From Oceanobacillus saliphilus (lineage in GTDB: Bacteria > Bacillota > Bacilli > Bacillales > Amphibacillaceae): a stretch of 64,000 bases of DNA. The stretch is from assembly GCF_023522835.1 (NCBI RefSeq), contig NZ_JALCZU010000001.1, forward strand, positions 265,297-329,296, in the 5' to 3' direction. This document shows, piece by piece, positions 37,317 through 46,217 of the stretch. A program made the position numbers and the translations under genes. The stretch's first letter is position 1. Each line of letters opens with the position of its first letter. The notes under the pieces were generated by a model. It was not told where the DNA came from and did not search any database. It worked only from the letters and a program-made list of their open reading frames with translations.

Positions 37317-37491
37317 CGTAAAACCTCCCCAAAATAATAATCTGTCTATTTCCCAAGTTTCTTTATTTTGTTTACCCTATTGGTGTATAAACAATCAAAA
37401 AGAAACAGATTTATGTTTTATAATTATTCAAACTTACTTTTTTAATTAAAGGTTTGATTGGAAGAAAGGGAGACTCTTACATATGAATTTA

Positions 37492-39096
37492 TTACTTCTT
37501 TAGTAACTCAATCATTCTTCTTAAAGGATAGGTATATTTCCAGCTTTTACTGGTAGTCACTCTTTGATATTTTTTATTCAAACGATCTTTTTCTCTTTCT
37601 ATTTTTTCCTTCTCTTGTACTATTCTTTCTTTTTCTTTTTCCGCACGCTGCAGATCGAATGGAGTAAGTTTGTAATCTTTTTGAATTATATCAAAGCCTA
37701 TTTTCACAGGCTTGTTCCAATCAGATTGTTCCACGTTTTCTACAACTGCTTTCTCCGGTCCTTTAAAGCAGATCGATTTAAAATCCTCAACGACTTCCTT
37801 ATCTGTACCAGCAACAACTACTAGTACAGTCCCATCATCCAAATTTTCTGCATAACCATGCAGATTCATTAATAGTGCCTGTCTTTTAATCCAAGCACGG
37901 TAACCTACCACTTGGACCTTTCCAGAGATAATATACTTTTTTCCATGGATATTACCGTTTGGAGGAGGTGTTAGCTGGACAGAGGCTGCTGACCGGTTTT
38001 TGATAGGCTCCAGTACAGTATCAAAATCAAAAAATAACCATGACCTTACATCGTTTTTGGTTTCTGGAAAATAATAATCAATAATTTCTTTTGCAAAGTC
38101 TCTGGGCTTACCCTCCATAGGAAAGAGATGGCCGCCAATTCCTGGTCTTGCATTAACCTCCAGAATGACACCCGTATCATTTTCTTTATCTACAATCATA
38201 TCAACGCCGTAATGAAAAAGGCCTGGGATTGCTTTCCCAGCATTAATCGCGATATTCTTAACATTTTGAGTTAACTCATCAGTTACATCGATGGCATCCC
38301 CACCTGCAGAAAGATTACTTTTTTCGCGTAAAAACACACGTTCTCCATCTGCTGGAATAGAATTCATGTTATAACCTTTTCGCTCTAGCATAGTAATGAC
38401 TTCACGATCTTTTTTTATTAATCTGCTTGTTAAGTGCGGATTCATCTTTCTAATTTGATTTATTTGATCAATTAATTGCTTCACACTATGCTTACCATCA
38501 CCTAGTATACTTGCAGGTCTACGATTCATTGCACCTAAAAGACGATCCTCAATAACACAGATCCTAAACTCATCGCCTGGTATATAGTTTTCTACAATTA
38601 TTTCCTTAAACCCTAACACCCCACGCACATAAGGAATTATTCCTCTTAATTCGTCAATCGATTGGATATTAGCAAAAACCCCTTTACCAGCATTTCCATC
38701 TGTTGGTTTAAGAACTACTGGGAATCGCATAGTCTTCGCAAAATTAATGATTTCCTCTTCGTCACTATTTTCATTGAACATCCTACCTTCTGGGACAGGT
38801 ACTCCAGCCTTACTCAAATATTGTTTAGTGAGCTCTTTATTCGCACATACGTCAAAGGCTTCTTGTGTTACCTTATCCCCCATGGATAAGGAAAAATGAT
38901 GAACTCTATTTTCATTACCTATAGAATACCGAACTTTCAAGCTATTTTCGTCATCAAATACACTATAGAATTGAACATTTAGCCCTCTTCTCCATGCCTC
39001 TAAAGCGACTGTATATGTACTGATTCTTTTTCCTTGACCCGCAGGTGGTACTGCACCTTCATGGTGTGGCATCCATTTGAAATCTATTTCATCCAT
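37492..39096 (-). CDS. ATP-grasp ligase fused to acylphosphatase-like domain, copy B (catalytic residues kept)
   Basis: 534 residues. N-terminal domain: WMPHHEGAVPPAGQGKRIST, VALEAWRRGLNVQFY. ATP-grasp (about 90-345): FPVVLKPTDGNAGKGVFANI, EIIVENYIPGDEFRICVIED, GDGKHSVKQLID, FLREKSNLSAGGDAIDVTDE and GVILEVNARPGIGGHLFP with the metal Glu-x-Asn. The acylphosphatase-like domain (about 380-450) reads VQVVGYRAWIKRQALLMNLH and YAENLDDGTVLVVVAG: this is the only copy of the four that keeps both the Arg and the Asn expected for acylphosphatase activity. A short coiled coil (485-512) leads to SKSWKYTYPLR. It is 46 bp after copy C and 175 bp before copy A. Cytoplasmic; substrates unknown. Confidence 0.85.
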   Translation of the reverse strand: MDEIDFKWMPHHEGAVPPAGQGKRISTYTVALEAWRRGLNVQFYSVFDDENSLKVRYSIGNENRVHHFSLSMGDKVTQEAFDVCANKELTKQYLSKAGVPVPEGRMFNENSDEEEIINFAKTMRFPVVLKPTDGNAGKGVFANIQSIDELRGIIPYVRGVLGFKEIIVENYIPGDEFRICVIEDRLLGAMNRRPASILGDGKHSVKQLIDQINQIRKMNPHLTSRLIKKDREVITMLERKGYNMNSIPADGERVFLREKSNLSAGGDAIDVTDELTQNVKNIAINAGKAIPGLFHYGVDMIVDKENDTGVILEVNARPGIGGHLFPMEGKPRDFAKEIIDYYFPETKNDVRSWLFFDFDTVLEPIKNRSAASVQLTPPPNGNIHGKKYIISGKVQVVGYRAWIKRQALLMNLHGYAENLDDGTVLVVVAGTDKEVVEDFKSICFKGPEKAVVENVEQSDWNKPVKIGFDIIQKDYKLTPFDLQRAEKEKERIVQEKEKIEREKDRLNKKYQRVTTSKSWKYTYPLRRMIELLKK

Positions 39097-39142
39097 ATTT
39101 TATTAACCTCCGCTTTTAACCTTATGCTTTAAAATAATTCTA

Positions 39143-40756
39143 TTACCTAATTTTTTTTATCTTTCGGAATCCATCTGTGAAGTACCTTAATGGATAGGTT
39201 ATTTTCCAAGAGTGACTTTCCCTCATTTTGTTAATTCTATGTTTTGTCTGCTGCTTCTCCTTAAGACTTTGTTTTGTTTCCTGTTCCTTTTCCTTAAGTA
39301 GAATTTCCAATTCTCTAATAGACATAGAATTGTACCCATCTTGCCATTCAAAACCTAACTTAACAGGATGATTCCATACTCTTTCCTGTTTCACTGATAT
39401 ATGAAATCGGCGTTTGTTCTGCCAAATGTCTTGAAATTCATCAACTGCTTCCTTAGTTTCACCTGCAATAACCAACTCGAATAACCCTTCTTCCAGTTTT
39501 CGAATTGAACCAGATATCCTGCTCTTTAATGCATGTGTCCTTAGCCACATGTAGTATTCTTTACCTTCGACATTACCAGTTATTTTATACATTTTTGCAA
39601 ACAGTCGACGGGGGCTACACGGAATTACTTCTACCTCTGATGTAGAGCTTCCTTTCAGTCCATTTTGTATACTTCCAAAGTCAAAATATATATTTGAATC
39701 ACTCGTGTCCCTTTGTTTCGTTTCCGGAAAATAGAAGTCAATGATTTCTTTCGGAATATCTCTAGCTTTACCTTCAAGTGGGAATAGATGTGACCCAATT
39801 CCTGGCCGTGTATTTAATTCCAATACTACAGCTTCTCCTCTATTTTCATCCAAAATCATATCCACGCCGCAATGGATTAAGCCAGGAATTGCATTTGTCG
39901 CATCAATTGCAGTCTGTTTTTGTTTTTGTGTCAACTGTTCTGTAATATCTATTGGGTCCCCACCTCTGGAAACATTACTGATTTTTCTTAAGTAGATTAT
40001 TTGTCCTTTTTCAGGGACCGTATCCAGTGTATAGCCAAGTTCAGTTAACATCAATTTAACTTCACGATCTATTTGAATTGGCCTAAAATGCAGATGAGGT
40101 ATCTGTTTTCTAAAATCATTTTTTAGTCGAACAAGTTCTTTGATACTATGTTTTCCAGTACCTAATACATTTGCTGGTCTTCGGTTAGCAGCCCCCAAAA
40201 CTCTCCCATTCAGAACATATACCCTTACTTCTTCACCTGTCACATACTGCTGAACAAGAATTTCTTTATAACCTAGTTTTTCACGTACATATTGCACGGA
40301 AGTCTCTAATTCCAACTCAGTTCTGATATTTGCAATTACCCCTCTCCCAGCTTTGCCATTTGTCGGCTTTACAACAAGAGGAAAAGATATTTGTTTAGAT
40401 GCTTCAACTATCTCTTTATTTGATAATTCTTCATCAAATTTTTTCCCCAAGGGGATAGGTACACCAGCATTGAGTAGATAATCATTAGTTAAACTTTTAC
40501 TATCACATATTTCAAAAGCTTCTTGTGTTACCATATCCCCACTTGACCCATTAAAGTAATGAATATGATCGCCATTACTTAAGCTGTAACGGATATGAAA
40601 TTTATTATCCTCTTTTATATTGTAGAATTTTAGCTTTAAGCCTCTCCTCCATCCCTCCAAGGCGATGGTATACATACTTATTTGATTCTTCCTAGCTTCG
40701 ACCGGGACAGCTTCCATAATATGAGGAATCCATACTGTCTGCTTATCTTTCATCAT
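39143..40756 (-). CDS. ATP-grasp ligase fused to acylphosphatase-like domain, copy C
   Basis: 537 residues; two adjacent ATG codons at 40756 and 40753 are possible. N-terminal domain: WIPHIMEAVPVEARKNQISM, IALEGWRRGLKLKFY. ATP-grasp (about 95-345): FPLVVKPTNGKAGRGVIANI, EILVQQYVTGEEVRVYVLNG, GTGKHSIKELVR, YLRKISNVSRGGDPIDITEQ and AVVLELNTRPGIGSHLFP. In the acylphosphatase-like domain (about 385-455) the loop reads NVEGKEYYMWLRTHALKSRI: the catalytic-type Arg is replaced by Tyr and the Asn by Lys (IRKLEEG). Hydrolysis is therefore unlikely, and a structural or binding role is more plausible. The C-terminus has SHSWKITYPLR. It lies 164 bp after copy D, a gap with no terminator seen. Confidence 0.84.
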   Translation of the reverse strand: MMKDKQTVWIPHIMEAVPVEARKNQISMYTIALEGWRRGLKLKFYNIKEDNKFHIRYSLSNGDHIHYFNGSSGDMVTQEAFEICDSKSLTNDYLLNAGVPIPLGKKFDEELSNKEIVEASKQISFPLVVKPTNGKAGRGVIANIRTELELETSVQYVREKLGYKEILVQQYVTGEEVRVYVLNGRVLGAANRRPANVLGTGKHSIKELVRLKNDFRKQIPHLHFRPIQIDREVKLMLTELGYTLDTVPEKGQIIYLRKISNVSRGGDPIDITEQLTQKQKQTAIDATNAIPGLIHCGVDMILDENRGEAVVLELNTRPGIGSHLFPLEGKARDIPKEIIDFYFPETKQRDTSDSNIYFDFGSIQNGLKGSSTSEVEVIPCSPRRLFAKMYKITGNVEGKEYYMWLRTHALKSRISGSIRKLEEGLFELVIAGETKEAVDEFQDIWQNKRRFHISVKQERVWNHPVKLGFEWQDGYNSMSIRELEILLKEKEQETKQSLKEKQQTKHRINKMRESHSWKITYPLRYFTDGFRKIKKIR

Positions 40757-40920
40757 TCATACATCCCTTCATGCTTGTAACACAAAAATCTTCCTACTCC
40801 TTCAATTGGTTCGGAAAAGTTTTCTGCCTTGTCATTGGGTTGGTCACTCTATAATTTTATATCTATTGATTAATATTCATTTGTTTTTCAAAAACTAGGA
40901 TGTTGGTTAGGGACGGTCTA

Positions 40921-42564
40921 TTAGGTATGGATATTCCCCTTTATTCTCTTCACTACACCACCTAATGCACGGAGTGGTCTTGTTATTTGCCATGAATAGC
41001 TACCAATCATATTCTGATATTTCTTCTCCCATACTTTTTGGGCTTTCTTTATTTCTAAAAGGTCATTATCCTTATTATTTAATTCTTGAAGTATTGACTT
41101 TCTTTCCCCTTGTATTTCAAAACCAATTTTCAACGGTTCTTCCCACACTTCTTCTTCCACTCCAATTACTTCAGCATGTTGATTCGGTTCCATTAAATGC
41201 GTTTTGAATTGTGTTAGAGTTTCTTTATCCGGTCCAGCTACCACCACTTCAATATTATCGTCATCTAATTTAGCTATATATCCGATTAAAGATAAACTTA
41301 AAGCTTTAGTCTTCATCCAGTGATGATAAGATAATTTATGAACTGCGCCTGAAACTTTGTATCTTTGAGCATAATAGGATACCTTTTCTAAAGATTTCAC
41401 TTGAGTCGACACAGCATTATTGTTGGCTATTGGTTCTAGAACTTCTTGTAAATCAAAATAAACTGGAGGTTTTTGCATTGCGTCCATTTTTGTTTCCGGG
41501 AAATAATAATCTATGATTGCTGCTGGAACATCCCTAGAGTCTCCTTTAATTGGAAATAAGATTCCACCCAATTGAGCAGTCGGATTAAGTTCAAGAACAA
41601 CACCTATTTCTTCAGAACTGTGACTAGTATGTCTAATCAAATCAACCGCTCCATGATTGAGTCCTTTCACTGCCTGTATTGCTCTTACCGCTACATTTTT
41701 GATTGCTTCAGGGATTTCATCCAGTACATCAACCGGATCACCTCCTAGTGAAATATTGCTTTTATCACTTAAGAAAACCGTTTCACTTTTTGGTGGCACA
41801 GCATCAGCCGTATAACCTTTTTTTTCTATAAATTCAAGAGTTTCCTTACTTAACGTAATTGGACAACTAATTAGTCGAGGATTTAGGCTTCGATCCGAAT
41901 TCTTACTATTTATTAAAGATTTGATAGAATTAACTCCATCCCCCACCACATGGGCAGGAATCCTATGAATAGCACCAACCACCTGACTTTCTACAACATA
42001 CAAACGGTATTCGTCTCCAGGTATATATTTTTCAAGGATAATGTCTGGATAATTTAGCTCTGAGCGCACATAGGTAAGACTATAATCCAATTCATTTTGA
42101 CTTGTTATATTTGAAATTACTCCTCTTCCAAAGCTTCCATCAGTTGGTTTAACAACAACTGGATAACCGATATCAGATGCATATTCCATAATCGTTTCAT
42201 TTTTTATTTCAGCAGAAAACTGCTTTCCTTCCGGGACAGGAACACCAGCCTGTTTCAATGCCAGTTTAGTTTTATCTTTATCTTTACCAATTTCGACTGC
42301 CTCATTGGTTACTTTATCACCTCTAGTTCTAAAGAAATAATGTGTTTTTTCATTAGAACTAAGAGAAAAAAGCTGCCCCGGCCTATCAACGAACCACGTA
42401 CTCATATCTTTAAATTTCTCATGATCCTTCGCGTGCCATTTAAGTGTAAGACCTCTTCTCCACCCCTCTAGAGCGACAACATATGCATCCAGCAAGTTCC
42501 CATGTGCATTTGCAACAATTTCATTGGAAAGATGCGGTAACCACTCTGTGTTAATCTCTTCCAT
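40921..42564 (-). CDS. ATP-grasp ligase fused to acylphosphatase-like domain, copy D
   Basis: 547 residues, the most divergent copy. N-terminal domain: WLPHLSNEIVANAHGNLLDA, VALEGWRRGLTLKWH, with an insertion (MSTWFVDRPGQLFSLSSNE). ATP-grasp (about 105-360): YPVVVKPTDGSFGRGVISNI, DIILEKYIPGDEYRLYVVES, GDGVNSIKSLIN, FLSDKSNISLGGDPVDVLDE and GVVLELNPTAQLGGILFP. The metal Glu-x-Asn is kept, but RPG is changed to PTA. The acylphosphatase-like loop AVHKLSYHHWMKTKALSLSL has His in place of the Arg, and IAKLDDD has Lys in place of the Asn. SYSWQITRPLR is near the C-terminus. It starts 33 bp after the TupA-like gene, so they share a transcript. Confidence 0.84.
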   Translation of the reverse strand: MEEINTEWLPHLSNEIVANAHGNLLDAYVVALEGWRRGLTLKWHAKDHEKFKDMSTWFVDRPGQLFSLSSNEKTHYFFRTRGDKVTNEAVEIGKDKDKTKLALKQAGVPVPEGKQFSAEIKNETIMEYASDIGYPVVVKPTDGSFGRGVISNITSQNELDYSLTYVRSELNYPDIILEKYIPGDEYRLYVVESQVVGAIHRIPAHVVGDGVNSIKSLINSKNSDRSLNPRLISCPITLSKETLEFIEKKGYTADAVPPKSETVFLSDKSNISLGGDPVDVLDEIPEAIKNVAVRAIQAVKGLNHGAVDLIRHTSHSSEEIGVVLELNPTAQLGGILFPIKGDSRDVPAAIIDYYFPETKMDAMQKPPVYFDLQEVLEPIANNNAVSTQVKSLEKVSYYAQRYKVSGAVHKLSYHHWMKTKALSLSLIGYIAKLDDDNIEVVVAGPDKETLTQFKTHLMEPNQHAEVIGVEEEVWEEPLKIGFEIQGERKSILQELNNKDNDLLEIKKAQKVWEKKYQNMIGSYSWQITRPLRALGGVVKRIKGNIHT

Positions 42565-42597
42565 CAGATTTCCTCCTAAATTTCCACCAATTAAACA

Positions 42598-44046
42598 CTA
42601 TCTATGATTTTCCTTCAGCTTTGTATAATGTGTAAACTGCTTACCATTTAATAGATCAATCTCAAGTCGTCCTTGCGCTTCGATAAAATAATCTCCGAGC
42701 CACTTGTCAGTTTCTGTATCAAATTCATCATAATTCCCAGGTTTTGGGGTGAATTCACCGAATACCAAGCCCTCATCAGATCTCAGAAAATCAATCCTTA
42801 TAAAAGGAGCCGGTATTTCAGCACTGATGGTAGAGGCCTGGTTTATCTCATCGTCCGTTACACCACGACCTTTAAATAAACTTTCATCATACTTACCTGT
42901 CGCGATTCTTTCGCCAGCTTTTGTCCACCAGCAATATTTCAGCTCCGGATAGCGCACGATTTCTAATATAAGGGCGACTTTACCATAAAAACAATAAAAT
43001 TTAATATCTCGGGCAGGAAGTTTTTCCTTTTTATTTTCTAAAATTAATTCTTCCACTAACCATTCATCTGTGTTGACCTGTCCGGAATCGATGTCTTTCT
43101 CCATACTTCGACGTAATAGTGGCCAATTCGTGAGTTTTTTTGCTTTTTTAATGTCTATTATATCATTAATGCTATAAACAAGATAAACCCCACGTCCACC
43201 GGCTCCATCTGCAGGTTTTATAACAATTCCTTCTTGTTCGGGAATGTCATTCAGCCGGTACGTTTGATCAGATAGCTGCGGGATTCGGATGTTCATTTGA
43301 TTCATAAAGTGATACGCCATTTTTTTATCATCCAAAACCATTTCAGGAAGGCTCCCCTGAAGCTGGAGCTGCCTCATTCTCATATTCAAACTGGCACGGA
43401 AAGAGGAAGCTTGCTTTAATAAGATATTTTCTTCAGAAAGTCCTGATCTCACCATGAACTCAGGAATATCTTCCACTTTCAAACCAGACAGAACTTTAGA
43501 GTAGACAAGCTGTTTGTATTCGTACGTTTCTTTCTCAAACAACCTGGCTGAGGATTGCAGCAGATGATTATAATTTTGATCACTTTGCTTCTTCTTATTG
43601 ATTAGCTTGTCCAATAAATCAACGAGCTTGCCCTCATCCTTTTGTTCCTTTGCGATTCTCCATACACTGTCATAGTCTAATCGTGCATTTTCGATTTTTA
43701 GTTCATTGATCAATTCCAGTGCAGCAATTAATTCATTTTGGGTAATGCCAAGCTCCTCTTCTAATTCGGCAATATATTGTTTTTGACCATTGCCCGATGG
43801 CACCCATTTACGAATGGAATTGGAACGTTGCCATGTTTTGCTTTTCTTAATGTTTTTGATTAGCTTTTCACTGTCTTTGATCTCAGTGTCGGTTTTTTTA
43901 ATTTCAGCTTCTTTTTTAATTAACGCTTCGATTAATTTATCTGCTTCCTGTTTCTCCACCTGGTGTGACATTGCAGATTGATCTTGTTCACTTATGCTTT
44001 CTCGTTTATCTGTTTGATTATTTTTATTCTCACTGATTACAGCCAC
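42598..44046 (-). CDS. TupA-like ATP-grasp protein with N-terminal coiled coil
   Basis: 482 residues if the GTG at 44046 is used. That GTG overlaps the ribosome site AAAGGGGGTG, so the true start may lie slightly inside; the ATC at 44037 has the better spacing. Residues 1-150 are mostly coiled coil and contain SKTWQRSNSIRKW, a variant of the motif at the ends of the neighbouring ligases. Residues about 215-465 resemble the TupA/ATP-grasp family: GIVIKPADGAGGRGVYLVYS, WLVEELIL, DIKFYCFYGKVALILEIVRY, and PAPFIRIDFLRSDEGLVFGE followed by FTPKPGNYDEFD. Family knowledge: tupA is needed for teichuronopeptide in an alkaliphilic Bacillus. It lies 11 bp after a GT2 gene and 33 bp before copy D. Confidence 0.82.
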   Translation of the reverse strand: MAVISENKNNQTDKRESISEQDQSAMSHQVEKQEADKLIEALIKKEAEIKKTDTEIKDSEKLIKNIKKSKTWQRSNSIRKWVPSGNGQKQYIAELEEELGITQNELIAALELINELKIENARLDYDSVWRIAKEQKDEGKLVDLLDKLINKKKQSDQNYNHLLQSSARLFEKETYEYKQLVYSKVLSGLKVEDIPEFMVRSGLSEENILLKQASSFRASLNMRMRQLQLQGSLPEMVLDDKKMAYHFMNQMNIRIPQLSDQTYRLNDIPEQEGIVIKPADGAGGRGVYLVYSINDIIDIKKAKKLTNWPLLRRSMEKDIDSGQVNTDEWLVEELILENKKEKLPARDIKFYCFYGKVALILEIVRYPELKYCWWTKAGERIATGKYDESLFKGRGVTDDEINQASTISAEIPAPFIRIDFLRSDEGLVFGEFTPKPGNYDEFDTETDKWLGDYFIEAQGRLEIDLLNGKQFTHYTKLKENHR

Positions 44047-44057
44047 CCCCTTTCGCG

Positions 44058-46217
44058 TTATTCCAGAATAAATGGATTAGCTTCCACCATCCAGTTCTCT
44101 ATAAATGAAATAAATGTCGCTTCTTTCCCTTCGTCTATGACTGGCCAGTTGTTCGTTGAAAGCTGAATGGACTTCAGTTCACGGTGATGATTTTCCATCA
44201 GATTCATACGTATTTCCTGATTAACCGGGTACCATTTTGCTGTTTTAGTGACATATTCACCGATATGTCTTGCACACTGCCGAATAGTGTAATTTTTTAT
44301 TTTTCCTTCATGGGGCAGCTCCGTGATGATGACTCTGACAACCCTTGGGAATATTGTCGGTACATACTTCTGTTTTTCCTGAAAGATTGCAGGATTATGA
44401 ACGATAAGAATGTCACAAGCTACAGATTCACCGTATACGAGCATTTGTATATGTTCACCATCTATCATCTTTCGAATCGATGGGTTTATTTCTTTTTTTA
44501 TTTTAGCATCATATTGACTCATCTGAATCAATCCAGTACGCAAACCTTTATATTTGTATAGTTCTATTTGTTTCAATAGGTCTGTATCCGGTGTCGTTCT
44601 GAAATCAGAGATCATGATTATATCCAGGTGACGCCTGCCGGATACCTTCTCTTCCCGCTTTGGCCACATTGGTTCAGGCACTGGAAACGGACGCTCCTTC
44701 TGTGGGAAGGGGAAATACAGGGATTTCGCTTCTTTATGATAGAAGCGATATGCTTCTGCATACTCTTTCCGTATCCCCATTAAAAAACCGCTATATCCAA
44801 AGGCGGAATTTCCGGTGAGTGAACCGGATGATTGCATCGGAAACGATAGAGGACCAGTTTTCAAATCAACCAGCTTGTCTTTCCCAAAAACGGCTTCCAA
44901 ACGGCGCTTAAATTCACTGTCTGCCGCGAACCGGATACTGTCCCAATATCCTACTTTTTCTACTACCGGTTCACGTCTGAACATAATGGAAGACATATTG
45001 GAGAAAATATATTGGCCGGGCATCCCTCTTCTGTATAATTTAAGATCCTCCGTTAGTCGAGCATGTTCGGATGTATTCGCGATAATATCTTTTTCTTCTA
45101 TTAGATGTCGCACTTGTTTTTCTATTTTTTCAGGATGTGACCAATCGTCCGCATCATTGATTGTTATAAATTCACCTATCGCCTCTTTCAGGGCAATGTT
45201 ACGAGCGGTATACGCTCCACTGTTGACAGGGGTTTGGAGTGGTTTCACTCTCCTGTCGCGTTCCGCATATTCGGCTATGATGGCAGGTGTATGATCTGTA
45301 CTGCAATCATCCACAACCAAAACTTCCAGGTTGTTCCATGTTTGTGCGAGAACAGATTCGATTGCTACACGAATTCCCGATTCAGAATTATACGCAGGGA
45401 TAATTACCGAAACTTTCGGTCCAGCTAGCCCTTGTTGTTGAATCGGGTCGGTTGTTAAATTATAATAGGCATTTACATTATCATTTTCCGATAGTTTTAC
45501 CTCTTGCAAACCATATAATTTCAACGTTTTATTGATCCACTTCAAACGATCCGCACTTGTCGCTTCCAAATTGGCAGCAGCTAAATAAAGGTCACCATGG
45601 ATCTGATTTTTCAATAAATCGCCAACAATTCGCCTGCCTTCTTCTGGTTCACCGAGAAGGTCATAAGCCTCCGCTTTTAAAATTGCAGCTTTACGAAGGG
45701 AAGCTAAATCCTTAACCTTATACATGGCCAGTTCTATATAATCAAGTGCAATTTTTGCTCCGATATCCGTCAGCTTATTCGCATACCACAAGCCAAGCTC
45801 CCAGGCTATTGCTTTTTTAAAATAGGGATCTTTCGTATGGAGAAGCATTGTCTGTAAATCTGACGATGCTCTTTCTTCAAAACCTAAATCATATAAATGA
45901 TAGTTATATTTTTTTAGTTTATTTGCAGCATTTTTCTGTTTATAGGTTTTACTGTAGACCTGTTTGATGTTCCTTCTTCCAAGCGCATAGGCAGGAATAG
46001 CCTTTATCTTGGACATTCCTGCCTTTTTAAATTTAGTCAGCTTCTGGATTGTGTCCTGTACTTTCAAGAATTCCCGTTTATAGAATTCCAGGCTTTGTTT
46101 CAGTTCTTCATTCTGCGCTTTTTTAGCTTCAAGAAGTTGATCCATTTCCTCGAGCTGTTGCTTTCGTTCTTCATTTGTCTTCCGGGTTGCTTCATTAAGA
46201 GACTCTTTATTCATCAT
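44058..46217 (-). CDS. Large GT2-family glycosyltransferase with helical N-terminus, copy 2
   Basis: 719 residues from ATG 46217, which overlaps the end of the upstream gene (ATGATGAATAA), so the two are translationally coupled. Residues 1-60 form a coiled coil and about 75-260 a TPR-like helical region (LYDLGFEERASSDLQTMLLH). The GT2 GT-A domain (about 265-480) shows KVSVIIPAYNSESGIRVAIE, VLVVDDCSTDHTPAIIAEYA and INDADDWSHPEKIEKQ, with the Asp residues that bind the nucleotide sugar and metal. The C-terminal 230 residues (LDIIMISDFRTTPDTDLLKQ) are shared with the neighbour at 46.2 kb and of unknown role. Probable function: polymer synthesis in the cytoplasm before export by the adjacent ABC transporter. 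Sugar unknown. Confidence 0.87.
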   Translation of the reverse strand: MMNKESLNEATRKTNEERKQQLEEMDQLLEAKKAQNEELKQSLEFYKREFLKVQDTIQKLTKFKKAGMSKIKAIPAYALGRRNIKQVYSKTYKQKNAANKLKKYNYHLYDLGFEERASSDLQTMLLHTKDPYFKKAIAWELGLWYANKLTDIGAKIALDYIELAMYKVKDLASLRKAAILKAEAYDLLGEPEEGRRIVGDLLKNQIHGDLYLAAANLEATSADRLKWINKTLKLYGLQEVKLSENDNVNAYYNLTTDPIQQQGLAGPKVSVIIPAYNSESGIRVAIESVLAQTWNNLEVLVVDDCSTDHTPAIIAEYAERDRRVKPLQTPVNSGAYTARNIALKEAIGEFITINDADDWSHPEKIEKQVRHLIEEKDIIANTSEHARLTEDLKLYRRGMPGQYIFSNMSSIMFRREPVVEKVGYWDSIRFAADSEFKRRLEAVFGKDKLVDLKTGPLSFPMQSSGSLTGNSAFGYSGFLMGIRKEYAEAYRFYHKEAKSLYFPFPQKERPFPVPEPMWPKREEKVSGRRHLDIIMISDFRTTPDTDLLKQIELYKYKGLRTGLIQMSQYDAKIKKEINPSIRKMIDGEHIQMLVYGESVACDILIVHNPAIFQEKQKYVPTIFPRVVRVIITELPHEGKIKNYTIRQCARHIGEYVTKTAKWYPVNQEIRMNLMENHHRELKSIQLSTNNWPVIDEGKEATFISFIENWMVEANPFILE

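Noticed and set aside
35514-42564. Simple acylphosphatases
   Set aside because: The acylphosphatase-like region is only about 70 of 530-600 residues, and two or three of four copies lack the catalytic residues; the main domain is ATP-grasp.
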